DNA from: Candidatus Methylomirabilis sp.
GTDB lineage: Bacteria > Muiribacteriota > Ozemobacteria > Ozemobacterales > Ozemobacteraceae
Length of the DNA: 64,000 nt
Reading direction: 5' to 3'
Assembly: GCA_020722725.1 (NCBI GenBank)
Contig: DYKG01000013.1
Span: 1-64,000, forward strand
The number at the start of each line of letters is the position of its first letter. Positions within the stretch are counted from its first letter, which is position 1. The notes under the pieces were generated by a model. The model was not told where the DNA came from. It did not search any database and was given only the letters and a program-made list of their open reading frames with translations. The position numbers were made by a program, and so were the translations under genes. Shown one piece after another: positions 25,729-33,306 of this stretch.

Positions 25729-26820
25729 TTAATCGAAAAGTTTCAGCTGCTCTTCAGCACGGTTCAAAACTTCCGGGGGTTTCAGACCCATATACTCGTA
25801 GGCAGACCTCGTCGCGATGCGCCCTCTGCCAGTTCTTGCAAGAAATCCGATTTGAATCAGAAAACTTTCGTAAACATCGTAAATGGTATCGGCTTCTTCA
25901 CCAACCGAAACGGCAAGAGTATCGAGGCTGACGGGGCCGCCATCGAAGCGCTTGAGCAATACTTCAAGAATTTTCCGGTCAATATAATCTAAACCCATGC
26001 GATCAACCTGCAGCATGTTCATGCCGGTTTCAACCGTATTGCGGTTTACGATTGGCTGGCGGTTTACCTGGGCAACATCACGCATGCGCTTGAAAAGCCG
26101 AATTGCTACTCTCGGAGTGCCTCTGGATCGGCGCGCAATTTCTTCTGCCGCATGTTCGTCAACCGGGTATTGAAGACGGTTCGCGACTGTTTTAATCAAG
26201 ATGGTCAGTTCATCGACCGTATAATAATCGATGCGTGAAACCACTCCAAATCTGGTTCGCAATGGCGCAGTGACATCGCCCTCGCGGGTAGTGGCACCAA
26301 TCAGAGTAAAGGGCTGCACTTTCATGCGAATACTGCGGGCGGTCGGGCCTTTTCCAATCAAAACGTCAAAATGGTAGTCTTCCATGGCCGGGTAAAGCAC
26401 TTCTTCAACCGTTTTGCTCAGGCGGTGAATTTCATCGATAAAAAGAACATCACCGCACTTAAGACCGGTTAGAAGAGCAGCCACGTCGCCGGCGCGGTTA
26501 AGAACCGGGCCGGAGGTAATTTTAATCTGCACTCCCAGTTCGCTGGCAATGACATTGGCCAGGGTGGTTTTGCCCAGGCCCGGTGGCCCGAGAAGCAGAG
26601 TATGGTCGAGCGGTTCACCCCGCTCAAGAGTGGCGGCAATGAACACCCGCAGTTTTTCAACAATGTTTTTCTGACCGACAAATTCGTCGAACTTTCGCGG
26701 GCGCAGACTGGGTGGCAACAGCTCCTCTTCGCCAGGCAGCGGGGTTCTGGCAAGAATGTTTTCTTCTTCCTGGTTGAGAATGTCTTCGGCTGGCTTGGTT
26801 TCTGTCTGCTTTTTTTTCAT
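25729..26820 (-). CDS. ruvB: Holliday junction branch migration ATPase RuvB
   Basis: This 363-residue AAA+ motor has Walker A LLGPPGLGKTT (residues 76-86), Walker B LFIDEIHRL, sensor 1 LIGATTREG, the arginine finger region LRTRFG and the C-terminal winged helix (DYIDRKILEVLLKRFDGGPVSLDTLA...RTGRGRIAT). RuvB hexamers drive branch migration of Holliday junctions with RuvA. The N-terminus carries about 30 extra charged residues before the typical PPSLRPRKFDEFVGQ start. It begins 6 nt after the ruvA stop with a poor SD, consistent with translational coupling. Confidence 0.97.
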   Translation of the reverse strand: MKKKQTETKPAEDILNQEEENILARTPLPGEEELLPPSLRPRKFDEFVGQKNIVEKLRVFIAATLERGEPLDHTLLLGPPGLGKTTLANVIASELGVQIKITSGPVLNRAGDVAALLTGLKCGDVLFIDEIHRLSKTVEEVLYPAMEDYHFDVLIGKGPTARSIRMKVQPFTLIGATTREGDVTAPLRTRFGVVSRIDYYTVDELTILIKTVANRLQYPVDEHAAEEIARRSRGTPRVAIRLFKRMRDVAQVNRQPIVNRNTVETGMNMLQVDRMGLDYIDRKILEVLLKRFDGGPVSLDTLAVSVGEEADTIYDVYESFLIQIGFLARTGRGRIATRSAYEYMGLKPPEVLNRAEEQLKLFD

Positions 26821-26826
26821 CTAAAT

Positions 26827-27441
26827 TCAGCTGGTAAATGAGCGCAGAACCGCTTCAATTATCTCTTCTATCGTTGGGTCTGAGCCGATGGTCTTGCTGA
26901 TTCTTTTCAGGCTTTGAGAAATTTCTTTGCTCGTGTATCCGAGATTTTCAAGAGCATCGCGAACTTCTGCTTCAAACGGCAGCATTGAGCTGTGGGCAGA
27001 CGCTTCATGCTTTCCCTCGTCGCTGAAGGCAATACCCAGCCTGGCGACCTGTTCCTTGAGCTCGACCACGAGTCGCGAAGCCAGTTTTGGCCCAACACCC
27101 TTGAGAGAAGTCAGACCGGGAATGTTTTCACCCACGATCATGCTGATCAGACTGCCTGGACTCGATGCTGACATTATATTGATCGCGAGTTTTGGGCCGA
27201 CCTTGTTAACTTTCGTTAGAACGCGAAAAAGCGAGCGTTCTTCTTCGGTTGCGAATCCGTAGAGCTGAGGGCCGTCTTCGCGCCAGTGCAGATGGCAGAG
27301 AACTTTTACTTCATCACCAATTGGCGATAGCTGTTTGCTGGTCGAAAAAGGCACCTGAATGTCGAAGGCGATGCCGAAGCGCTCGATAACCACGCGGTGA
27401 GGAAGTTTGCTGATCAGTTTTCCGGTTATTGATTCAATCAT
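26827..27441 (-). CDS. ruvA: Holliday junction DNA helicase subunit RuvA
   Basis: The 204-residue protein has the three RuvA domains. The N-terminal OB fold (MIESITGKLISKLPHRVVIE) is followed by two helix-hairpin-helix motifs (LTKVNKVGPKLAINIM; LTSLKGVGPKLASRLVVELKEQV) and the C-terminal RuvB-interacting helices (VRDALENLGYTSKEISQSL). Tetramers bind four-way junctions and load RuvB. The ATG has no SD and lies only 12 nt after the U tract of the hairpin that ends yebC, leaving little room for a leader. Expression may depend on terminator read-through or SD-less initiation. RuvC, which usually precedes ruvA, is missing here. Confidence 0.95.
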   Translation of the reverse strand: MIESITGKLISKLPHRVVIERFGIAFDIQVPFSTSKQLSPIGDEVKVLCHLHWREDGPQLYGFATEEERSLFRVLTKVNKVGPKLAINIMSASSPGSLISMIVGENIPGLTSLKGVGPKLASRLVVELKEQVARLGIAFSDEGKHEASAHSSMLPFEAEVRDALENLGYTSKEISQSLKRISKTIGSDPTIEEIIEAVLRSFTS

Positions 27442-27452
27442 ATGTTTAAATT

Positions 27453-27501
27453 AAAAAAAGCTGCAGACTTGCAAGGCTTTTAACCAGCCAAAGTCTGCAG
27501 C
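27453..27501 (-). terminator. intrinsic terminator between yebC and ruvA
   Basis: On the minus strand GCTGCAGACTT (from 27501) pairs with AAGTCTGCAGC (to 27460), an 11-bp stem with a 20-nt loop, followed by T7 (27459-27453). It comes directly after yebC and ends 11 nt before the ruvA start codon. Confidence 0.75.
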
Positions 27502-27510
27502 CTTGTTTAA

Positions 27511-28272
27511 TTACTCTGCCAGTGCAGCTTCCATCTCTTCATCAGAGATTTCGTGATTTGCATAGACATCCTGAACATCATCGTGTTCTTCAAGATTATC
27601 GATCAGTTTCAACAGCTTGCCCACATCGGCACCGGTAACTTTTACCGTGGTCTTCGGAAGATTGGTGACCTTTGCTTCTTCAACCTTGATGCCTTTGCCT
27701 TCAATTGCCTGTCTGACGTCAGTGAATGAAGATGGTTCGGTAGTGATTTCAAAGCCGTCTTCAATGGTTTTGATGTCGTCTGCGCCGGCATCGAGAGCTA
27801 TTTCCATCAGGTTGTCTTCGGTAATAGAAGGGTTGCTTTCTCTGGGCACGAACATGTAGCCCTTGGTTTCAAACATGAATGAAACGCAGCCAGGAACGCC
27901 CATGTTGCCGCCGCTCTTGCTGAGAATCTTGTTGATTTCAGAAACGGTGCGGTTGGTGTTGTCGGTCAGGCAGCGAACCATCAACGCAACTCCACCGGGG
28001 GCATAACCTTCATAGCATACGTCTTCATAATTGACACCTTCGAGTTCGCCGGTGCCCTTTTTGACCGCACGCTCTATGTTGTCTTTAGGCATGTTACATT
28101 CTTTTGCAGCCAGAAGAGCAGTTCTCAATCTCGGGTTAGAATCGGCATCACCGCCGCCTTCACGAGCAGCAATGGTAATTTCTTTGATTACCTTGGTAAA
28201 TTGGCGACCTTTGATCGCATCCATTTTGGCCTTAACGTGTTTAACTTTGGCCCACTTATTATGCCCTGACAT
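27511..28272 (-). CDS. yebC: YebC/PmpR family protein
   Basis: The 253-residue protein has the family start MSGHNKWAKVKHVKAKMDAIKGRQFTK within its first helices, then AREGGGDADSNPRLRTAL, NMPKDNIERAVKKGTGE and YEGYAPGGVALMVRCLTDN, the diagnostic block. The acidic C-terminus ends EISDEEMEAALAE. YebC proteins were first described as transcription regulators, and recent work places some as translation factors that relieve ribosome stalling at proline stretches. A strong GGAGG lies before the ATG. A promoter (TTGGAT-17-TATACT) upstream and a terminator downstream make it a self-contained unit next to ruvAB, a conserved neighbourhood. Confidence 0.96.
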   Translation of the reverse strand: MSGHNKWAKVKHVKAKMDAIKGRQFTKVIKEITIAAREGGGDADSNPRLRTALLAAKECNMPKDNIERAVKKGTGELEGVNYEDVCYEGYAPGGVALMVRCLTDNTNRTVSEINKILSKSGGNMGVPGCVSFMFETKGYMFVPRESNPSITEDNLMEIALDAGADDIKTIEDGFEITTEPSSFTDVRQAIEGKGIKVEEAKVTNLPKTTVKVTGADVGKLLKLIDNLEEHDDVQDVYANHEISDEEMEAALAE

Positions 28273-28303
28273 AATACCTCCTGTGTTGGAAAGTGGTCGA
28301 AAA

Positions 28304-28332
28304 AGTATATCACTTAATCAACGCTAATCCAA
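28304..28332 (-). promoter_or_regulatory. sigma-70-type promoter of yebC
   Basis: On the minus strand TTGGAT (28327-28332), a 17-nt spacer, then TATACT (28304-28309). The expected leader is about 25 nt and contains the GGAGG site. Confidence 0.6.
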
Positions 28333-28427
28333 GAAGCATTTTTATCTTTCAGCACTTCCCGGCCAGGACATGAATTCTACTTTCGATTTTATATCACCTA
28401 TTGAAAATTTTTGAGATTTTTCGCTCC

Positions 28428-29336
28428 TCAGGCTCCGCCGCGCTCTGTCGGGTCCTGGGCGAAAACATTTTCAAAGCCGAGTTTTTCAACCAGATCCAGC
28501 ACCGCCAGATACTCTTCTGTTGTAACTTTTCGCCGCATGATTTCATGCTGATGTGCCTGATAAGCTGGAAAATACTGGCTCATCAGGCTGATATTCACTT
28601 TGACTCCCAGAGTTTCTTTTAGCCAGACGAAGGATTCTTCACTGCCGGCAAGGTTTTCAGGAAGAACCAGGTGCCGGATGATCAGGCCGCGAGTTCCCAT
28701 TCCTTCATTATCGAGCTGTAGACCTCCCGCCTGCTGATACATGATTTCAAGAGTTTTTCTGTTGTTTTCTACATAATTGCCACATTTGCTGAGCTCAGCC
28801 GCAACCTGGTTGTTCGAATATTTTATGTCGGGAATGAAAATATCGACGATATTTTCGAGCAGCTCGACAACTTCTGCAGACTCATAGCCCGAGCAGTTGT
28901 AAACGATAGGCAGCTTTTGCGCTTCTGGTGAGGCCAACAGCCAGGCTTCCAGCAGCATGGGAACGACGTGGGTGGGAGTAACGAAATTGAGATTGTGCAC
29001 TTTTTTTGCTGCCAGCTTGTCAAATACCTGTGAAAGTTCTTTTGCCGACATGAACCTGCCGTTGCCAAGCTGACTGAACGGAAAATTCTGGCAGAAAAAG
29101 CAGCCTAGCGTGCAGTTCGAAGAAAAAATGGTGCCTGAGCCATTAATGCCTGAAATAGGAGGCTCTTCGCCACGATGCTGAGCCCAGGCAGCAACTTTTA
29201 TCGTGTCAGTTGTTTTGCAGAAGCCTGTTTCACCCTCTGCTCTTTTGGCCATGCATTCTCTCGGGCAAAGTCGACACGGGCTCATGAGGCTTTTCAGTCT
29301 GTGAAGCCTTTCATTGACCAGTTTAGCCTTGTTCAT
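28428..29336 (-). CDS. radical SAM protein, PflX-like (COG1313 type)
   Basis: This roughly 300-residue protein has an N-terminal Cys-rich segment (PCRLCPRECMAKRAEGETGFC) and then the radical SAM cluster motif CTLGCFFCQN (CxxxCxxC). It continues with NFVTPTHVVPMLLEA and IPDIKYS, the partial TIM-barrel of the pyruvate-formate-lyase-activase-like group. Such enzymes reductively cleave S-adenosylmethionine with a 4Fe-4S cluster, usually to activate a partner enzyme; the target here is unknown. I use the ATG at 29336 (GGTGG 8 nt upstream); a GTG at 29348 is an alternative. It follows the flavoprotein gene by 16 nt, suggesting a redox pair. Confidence 0.85.
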   Translation of the reverse strand: MNKAKLVNERLHRLKSLMSPCRLCPRECMAKRAEGETGFCKTTDTIKVAAWAQHRGEEPPISGINGSGTIFSSNCTLGCFFCQNFPFSQLGNGRFMSAKELSQVFDKLAAKKVHNLNFVTPTHVVPMLLEAWLLASPEAQKLPIVYNCSGYESAEVVELLENIVDIFIPDIKYSNNQVAAELSKCGNYVENNRKTLEIMYQQAGGLQLDNEGMGTRGLIIRHLVLPENLAGSEESFVWLKETLGVKVNISLMSQYFPAYQAHQHEIMRRKVTTEEYLAVLDLVEKLGFENVFAQDPTERGGA

Positions 29337-29352
29337 CCAGCTTGCCACCAGC

Positions 29353-30033
29353 TTAGTCGGTTAGAAAAATGACACCACGTTTTTCGGCTTCTTCGCGGGC
29401 CAGGTCTGTAATGATTGCGCCCGCCGGCACCCTGAATGGCTCAAGAGATTCTGCGGCGATGATAACATCTTCTCTGGTTACGATCTGACGCTCTCCGGTT
29501 TTGACCGCGACTGCTGTTCGATTCCTTAAAATCTTTACGCTTATCTGTTCGAGGTTTTCCAGATTGAAGCCGCTGATGGTGCCTGAGATCAGTCCTTCCC
29601 AGTGTTTACGGTAAATTCGCACCAGGTGGGGGTTCATCTGGTCATTTAAGGCGGGAAGGAAATGGTCGTTGAGCAAAACCGGTTTGCCCAGGCGGGTTGC
29701 TTCAAAAAAAAGCCTTGAGGGCAGCGAATCTTGAATTCCCAGCGCAAACTTTGCCAGACTGTTCAAGCTGAGCGGGTGAACAAGAATAAGATCATAGGTA
29801 TTCATCCGCAGCAGAAGGTTGCTTTCATCGCTGGCGGTGAACAATTTGAAATTTGCTGCCAGATTTCTTGCCCAGCCCTTACTCTGGGCGGAAAAAGAAA
29901 CTGCAATGTCGGGGATCTCGAAAAATGACGGAAAATCGCCGGACTCTATTGGCAAAAATAGCCCCGATTCAGGGCAACAATAGATAATCAGCGGCTTTAG
30001 GCCAACCCTTGCTGGTGTTGCTGAACTGTTCAT
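29353..30033 (-). CDS. flavoprotein (HFCD-like) with C-terminal ITREDV/ARExA domain
   Basis: The 226-residue protein resembles flavoproteins of the homo-oligomeric Cys-decarboxylase (HFCD) superfamily, with an N-terminal Rossmann-like core (KPLIIYCCPESG; YDLILVHPLSLNSLAKFALGI; RLGKPVLLNDHF). The C-terminal 45 residues read IVTREDVIIAAES, VPAGAIITDLAREEAEKRG, a segment I associate with flavoproteins found in microcompartment-type loci, though no shell genes are present. It may bind FMN; the substrate is unknown. A promoter-like TTGACT-17-TATTTT ends 11 nt before the ATG and no SD is visible, so the mRNA may be leaderless. It precedes the radical SAM gene. Confidence 0.6.
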   Translation of the reverse strand: MNSSATPARVGLKPLIIYCCPESGLFLPIESGDFPSFFEIPDIAVSFSAQSKGWARNLAANFKLFTASDESNLLLRMNTYDLILVHPLSLNSLAKFALGIQDSLPSRLFFEATRLGKPVLLNDHFLPALNDQMNPHLVRIYRKHWEGLISGTISGFNLENLEQISVKILRNRTAVAVKTGERQIVTREDVIIAAESLEPFRVPAGAIITDLAREEAEKRGVIFLTD

Positions 30034-30043
30034 GATTTTCTTT

Positions 30044-30072
30044 AAAATACTTCGTCATTAAGCCAAAGTCAA
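30044..30072 (-). promoter_or_regulatory. candidate promoter of the flavoprotein gene, near-leaderless
   Basis: On the minus strand TTGACT (30067-30072), 17 nt, TATTTT (30044-30049). The predicted start site (about 30037) is only a few bases from the ATG at 30033. Confidence 0.5.
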
Positions 30073-30294
30073 TTAATCCTGATTTTCAGCAATTCTCAGT
30101 CAAATCACCAATTCCACATTCAAAGTTTAATCTTTGATTTTAAATGGCAGCGCCTTTGTCGATAACATTCCACAAAGTCTCAAAGCAACCAGGAAACTAT
30201 TTTATACTTTTTCTGCAAATTTCTTTTTTCGGTTTTCAAGTAAAAAACTAAAAGACTTGGGAGAAATTATGGCCTCTATATGTTATATTGTCAG

Positions 30295-30311
30295 CTAATT
30301 AGAATAATTAG
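30295..30311 (+). promoter_or_regulatory. 7-bp inverted repeat before the dapA ribosome site
   Basis: CTAATTA-gaa-TAATTAG lies between a TATATGTTATATT promoter-like stretch and the dapA SD (AGAAGGA). It could be an operator or a small 5'-UTR hairpin. The rest of the 290-nt spacer (30034-30323) holds no gene. Confidence 0.4.
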
Positions 30312-30323
30312 AGAAGGAAAAAC

Positions 30324-31205
30324 ATGAAAACCGATTTCTTAAAAGGCTCCTGGGTTGCTCTGGTTACCCCATTCAAAGAGAACCTGGAAATTGATTTTGC
30401 TGCAGTTGAAAAACTGGTTGACCTTCATTTACGAGCAGGCACCGATGGATTGGTGATTTGTGGCACCACTGGCGAAGCAGCAACCCTTTCTTTTGCCGAA
30501 AAGACTGAATTGATGAAGCAGGTGCGCCGCTTCTCCAGGGGAAAAGTCCCGTTGATGTTTGGCTCAGGGAACAATGATACCAGTTCAGCTGCAGACCTTA
30601 CGGCTAAAGCTCAAGATCTTGGTGCCGATGCTGTTCTGGTTGTGACCCCTTATTACAACAAACCGCCACAGGCTGGGTTGGTCGCCCATTTTAATAAAGT
30701 GGCAGCCGCTACTGCTTTACCGGTGGTTCTTTACAACGTTCCCGGTCGAACCGGCTGCAATATGCTGCCTGAAACTGTGCTTACCCTGGCTGAAATTCCC
30801 AATATTGTTGCGGTTAAAGAAGCTTCGGGCAACCTGGATCAGACCATGGAAATCGTTCGCCGCGCTCCCGGCGGATTTGCTCTTTTTTCCGGAGAAGACG
30901 GATTGAACCTGCCTATCATGGGATGCGGCGGGGTGGGAGCCATTTCGGTTACCGCCAATGTTGCCCCGGTCATGATGAAACAGTTCTGTGACGCTGCCCT
31001 TTCGGGCAACTGGAGCAAGGCCCGCGAATTGCATTATCGACTTCTTGACCTGCATCGCAACCTTTTCTGTGAAACCAACCCCCTTCCCGCAAAAGCCGCT
31101 CTGAAGCGCCTCGGTCTTATCGATGATCAGGTCAGGTTGCCGCTTTGCCGACCTTCGGCGCGGGCATACGAAATTATTTCCCGGACTTTACCCGGCCTGG
31201 AGTAA
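30324..31205 (+). CDS. dapA: 4-hydroxy-tetrahydrodipicolinate synthase
   Basis: This 293-residue TIM-barrel aldolase condenses pyruvate with aspartate semialdehyde, the first committed step to diaminopimelate and lysine. Key residues are visible: GTTGE (catalytic Thr), VLYNVPGRT (catalytic Tyr) and VAVKEASGN with the Schiff-base Lys165. The start VALVTPFKENLEIDF and the FSGEDGLNLPIMGCGGVGAISV segment are family-typical. The SD AGAAGGA lies 7 nt before the ATG. It heads a plus-strand run; cdaA begins 3 nt after its stop. DapA homologues such as NanA and KDG aldolase exist, but the motifs here fit DapA well. Confidence 0.94.
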   Translation: MKTDFLKGSWVALVTPFKENLEIDFAAVEKLVDLHLRAGTDGLVICGTTGEAATLSFAEKTELMKQVRRFSRGKVPLMFGSGNNDTSSAADLTAKAQDLGADAVLVVTPYYNKPPQAGLVAHFNKVAAATALPVVLYNVPGRTGCNMLPETVLTLAEIPNIVAVKEASGNLDQTMEIVRRAPGGFALFSGEDGLNLPIMGCGGVGAISVTANVAPVMMKQFCDAALSGNWSKARELHYRLLDLHRNLFCETNPLPAKAALKRLGLIDDQVRLPLCRPSARAYEIISRTLPGLE

Positions 31206-31208
31206 GCA

Positions 31209-32024
31209 TTGCAGACAGTTCTCAACCTATTTCTGGCGGTTATCAGAGACATATCGTTCATCGACGTTCTCGATATGATTCTGGTGAGCTATGGTATTTA
31301 CCGAGCTCTTCTGTTTATTGAAGGTACCCGGGCCTACAACCTTCTAAAAGGCCTTGGAATAATACTTCTGCTGCTGGTTATTACCAAAGATCTCGATTTT
31401 AATACGGTCAGCTGGTTTCTTGCCAATGCTCTGCCAACCGGTTTTCTTGCCCTGGTAGTAATTTTTCAGCCGGAATTGCGAAGAGTTCTTGAAGATATCG
31501 GCAAAGGCAGTTTCCTTGCCGAACATCTGGTGGCCGAAGACTCGGTTGCCGAAATCGTCGATGAAATATGCAAAACCGTTGAAAATTGCTCGAAAAAGCG
31601 CATTGGCTCGCTGATCGTGTTTGAACAGGAAATTGGCCTTAAAGATTTCATCGACAATGGAATTCCGATGCATAGTCGCATTACTTCTGAACTTCTCAAT
31701 ACTATTTTTATGCCTTTCACCCCCTTGCATGATGGAGCTGTTATTATCAAAGGCCAGTATATTGAGGCAGCAAGCTGTTTTTTGCCTACTACAGGGCATC
31801 ACAGTGATGTTGCCAATGAATTGGGTTCAAGACATCGCGCAGCTATCGGCATTACTGAGATTACCGATGCTCTGGTCATCGTGGTAAGCGAAGAAACAGG
31901 AACGATTTCCAGGGCCAGCAGCGGAAAACTGACGCAAAACCTGAACATGGAGAGGGTAAAAAAGCTCATTTCCGCCTCCTTTAATCGGGTTAATCGGCGC
32001 CGAAGGATTTTTTCAGGAAAATGA
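31209..32024 (+). CDS. cdaA: diadenylate cyclase CdaA (c-di-AMP synthase)
   Basis: The 271-residue protein has three N-terminal membrane helices (about residues 1-85) and a cytosolic DAC domain. Catalytic motifs are present: LHDGAVII with Asp175, and GSRHRAAIG with Arg-His-Arg 208-210. The enzyme joins two ATP into cyclic di-AMP, which controls potassium/osmolyte transport and cell-wall homeostasis. It starts at TTG (31209) with GGAG 6-7 nt upstream and overlaps the YbbR gene by 4 nt, the conserved cdaA-cdaR pair. In many bacteria glmM follows; here a HEAT-repeat gene does. Confidence 0.95.
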   Translation: MQTVLNLFLAVIRDISFIDVLDMILVSYGIYRALLFIEGTRAYNLLKGLGIILLLLVITKDLDFNTVSWFLANALPTGFLALVVIFQPELRRVLEDIGKGSFLAEHLVAEDSVAEIVDEICKTVENCSKKRIGSLIVFEQEIGLKDFIDNGIPMHSRITSELLNTIFMPFTPLHDGAVIIKGQYIEAASCFLPTTGHHSDVANELGSRHRAAIGITEITDALVIVVSEETGTISRASSGKLTQNLNMERVKKLISASFNRVNRRRRIFSGK

Positions 32025-33289
32025 ACAATAGAATTGGTTTAAAAGTAATATCTATTTTACTGGGCATATTTGCCTGGACTTACGTCAACCTGATTAGTCC
32101 ACCAACCATACGGCGAAACATTTCCAGCGCAATTGAATATCGCAATATGCCTGATCTTATGAGAATTGACCCGGCAAACCCCGTGGTTGAAATTGAAGTG
32201 GAAGGAAGCCGCCGAGACTTCATTATTTCAGGAAATGCCAAAGTTCAGGCTTCTGTCGATCTTTACAATCTTCGCCCCGGTCGAGCCATTTTGCCCGTCA
32301 AGGTCATTGCTGCATCCGGACTGAATGTTAAATCGGTTAACCCGCCCCAGATTCAGGTCGATGCCGTGGCTCTCATAAAAAGAGAATTTCCGGTTGCCGC
32401 CCAAATTATTGGCATGCCCGCCGAAGGCTACTTGTCAGAAGAGCCCAGAATATTCCCTGACCGCATCGTGGTTCAAGGGCCTGAGTTGCTGGTTAAAAGA
32501 ATAAAGTCGTGCCAGGTTGATGTTTCGCTTGATCAGGTCAAAAATTCGATCAGCGAAAGTCACCCGGTAAAAGTTATCTTCGAAGTTGGACTTAACCAGA
32601 ATGAGCTCAAGCTTTCGCCGGAAAAGGTTACCGTGGATGTAACAGTTAAGCAGGGATTTCCCAGGCGAATTGTCAGTCTTGCCAAACCTGTTTTTATCAA
32701 CAAGCCTCCTGAGGGGAAAAAACTGGAAGATTTTAAAATTGTTCCTGAAAAACTTATGATTACCGGGCCGGGCCGGTTGATTGATCAGCTTGAAGAGCTT
32801 GGCTTCAGGCCGATTGACCTGTCTAAATTTTCTGAAACATCCTCGATGGCTTTGAAACTGGAGTTTCCCGGTGAAAAGGTTCAGGTAGTGGGGTCGACCG
32901 TGGCCTTTATCGAAATCATGCTTTCCGACACAAAATTGACCAGAATTGAAACTGGCCTGGCTTTTGAGCTGAAGAAAACCGATTTGCAGCACACCAGCGT
33001 TTCCGTATCCTCTTATTCCCTGGAAGTGGAAGGATACCTGAATGACCTCGATAAAATAAGGGCTGGTCAGCTGCAGCTGGTTCTCGATATCTCAAAAATG
33101 AACCCCGGAAGCTATGATGTTCCTTTAACGGTTCCTTCCGGCCTTCCTGGCAATGTTAAGGTTGTTCGAATCATTCCTGAAACTGTCAAAATTGAAATCG
33201 CTGAAATGAAAAATCGGCCTGAGCCTGAAAATGTTGTTGCGTCTTCTTCTGAACATCCGGCTTCCGGCACTGAGGCAACCGAACCTTAA
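32021..33289 (+). CDS. cdaR: YbbR-domain protein (CdaR-like regulator of CdaA)
   Basis: This 422-residue protein has one N-terminal membrane anchor (LKVISILLGIFAWTYVNL) and about four extracytoplasmic YbbR repeats. The repeats share the motif FP-x-RIVSLAKPVFI or FPVAAQIIGMPAEGYLSEEPRIFPDRIVVQGP. The C-terminus is Pro/Glu/Ser-rich and disordered. YbbR/CdaR proteins bind CdaA through the membrane and modulate c-di-AMP synthesis. Translation is coupled to cdaA by the ATGA overlap. The HEAT-repeat gene starts 18 nt later with its own AAGGA site. Confidence 0.9.
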   Translation: MNNRIGLKVISILLGIFAWTYVNLISPPTIRRNISSAIEYRNMPDLMRIDPANPVVEIEVEGSRRDFIISGNAKVQASVDLYNLRPGRAILPVKVIAASGLNVKSVNPPQIQVDAVALIKREFPVAAQIIGMPAEGYLSEEPRIFPDRIVVQGPELLVKRIKSCQVDVSLDQVKNSISESHPVKVIFEVGLNQNELKLSPEKVTVDVTVKQGFPRRIVSLAKPVFINKPPEGKKLEDFKIVPEKLMITGPGRLIDQLEELGFRPIDLSKFSETSSMALKLEFPGEKVQVVGSTVAFIEIMLSDTKLTRIETGLAFELKKTDLQHTSVSVSSYSLEVEGYLNDLDKIRAGQLQLVLDISKMNPGSYDVPLTVPSGLPGNVKVVRIIPETVKIEIAEMKNRPEPENVVASSSEHPASGTEATEP

Positions 33290-33306
33290 ACTTCTCCAAG
33301 GAAAAT

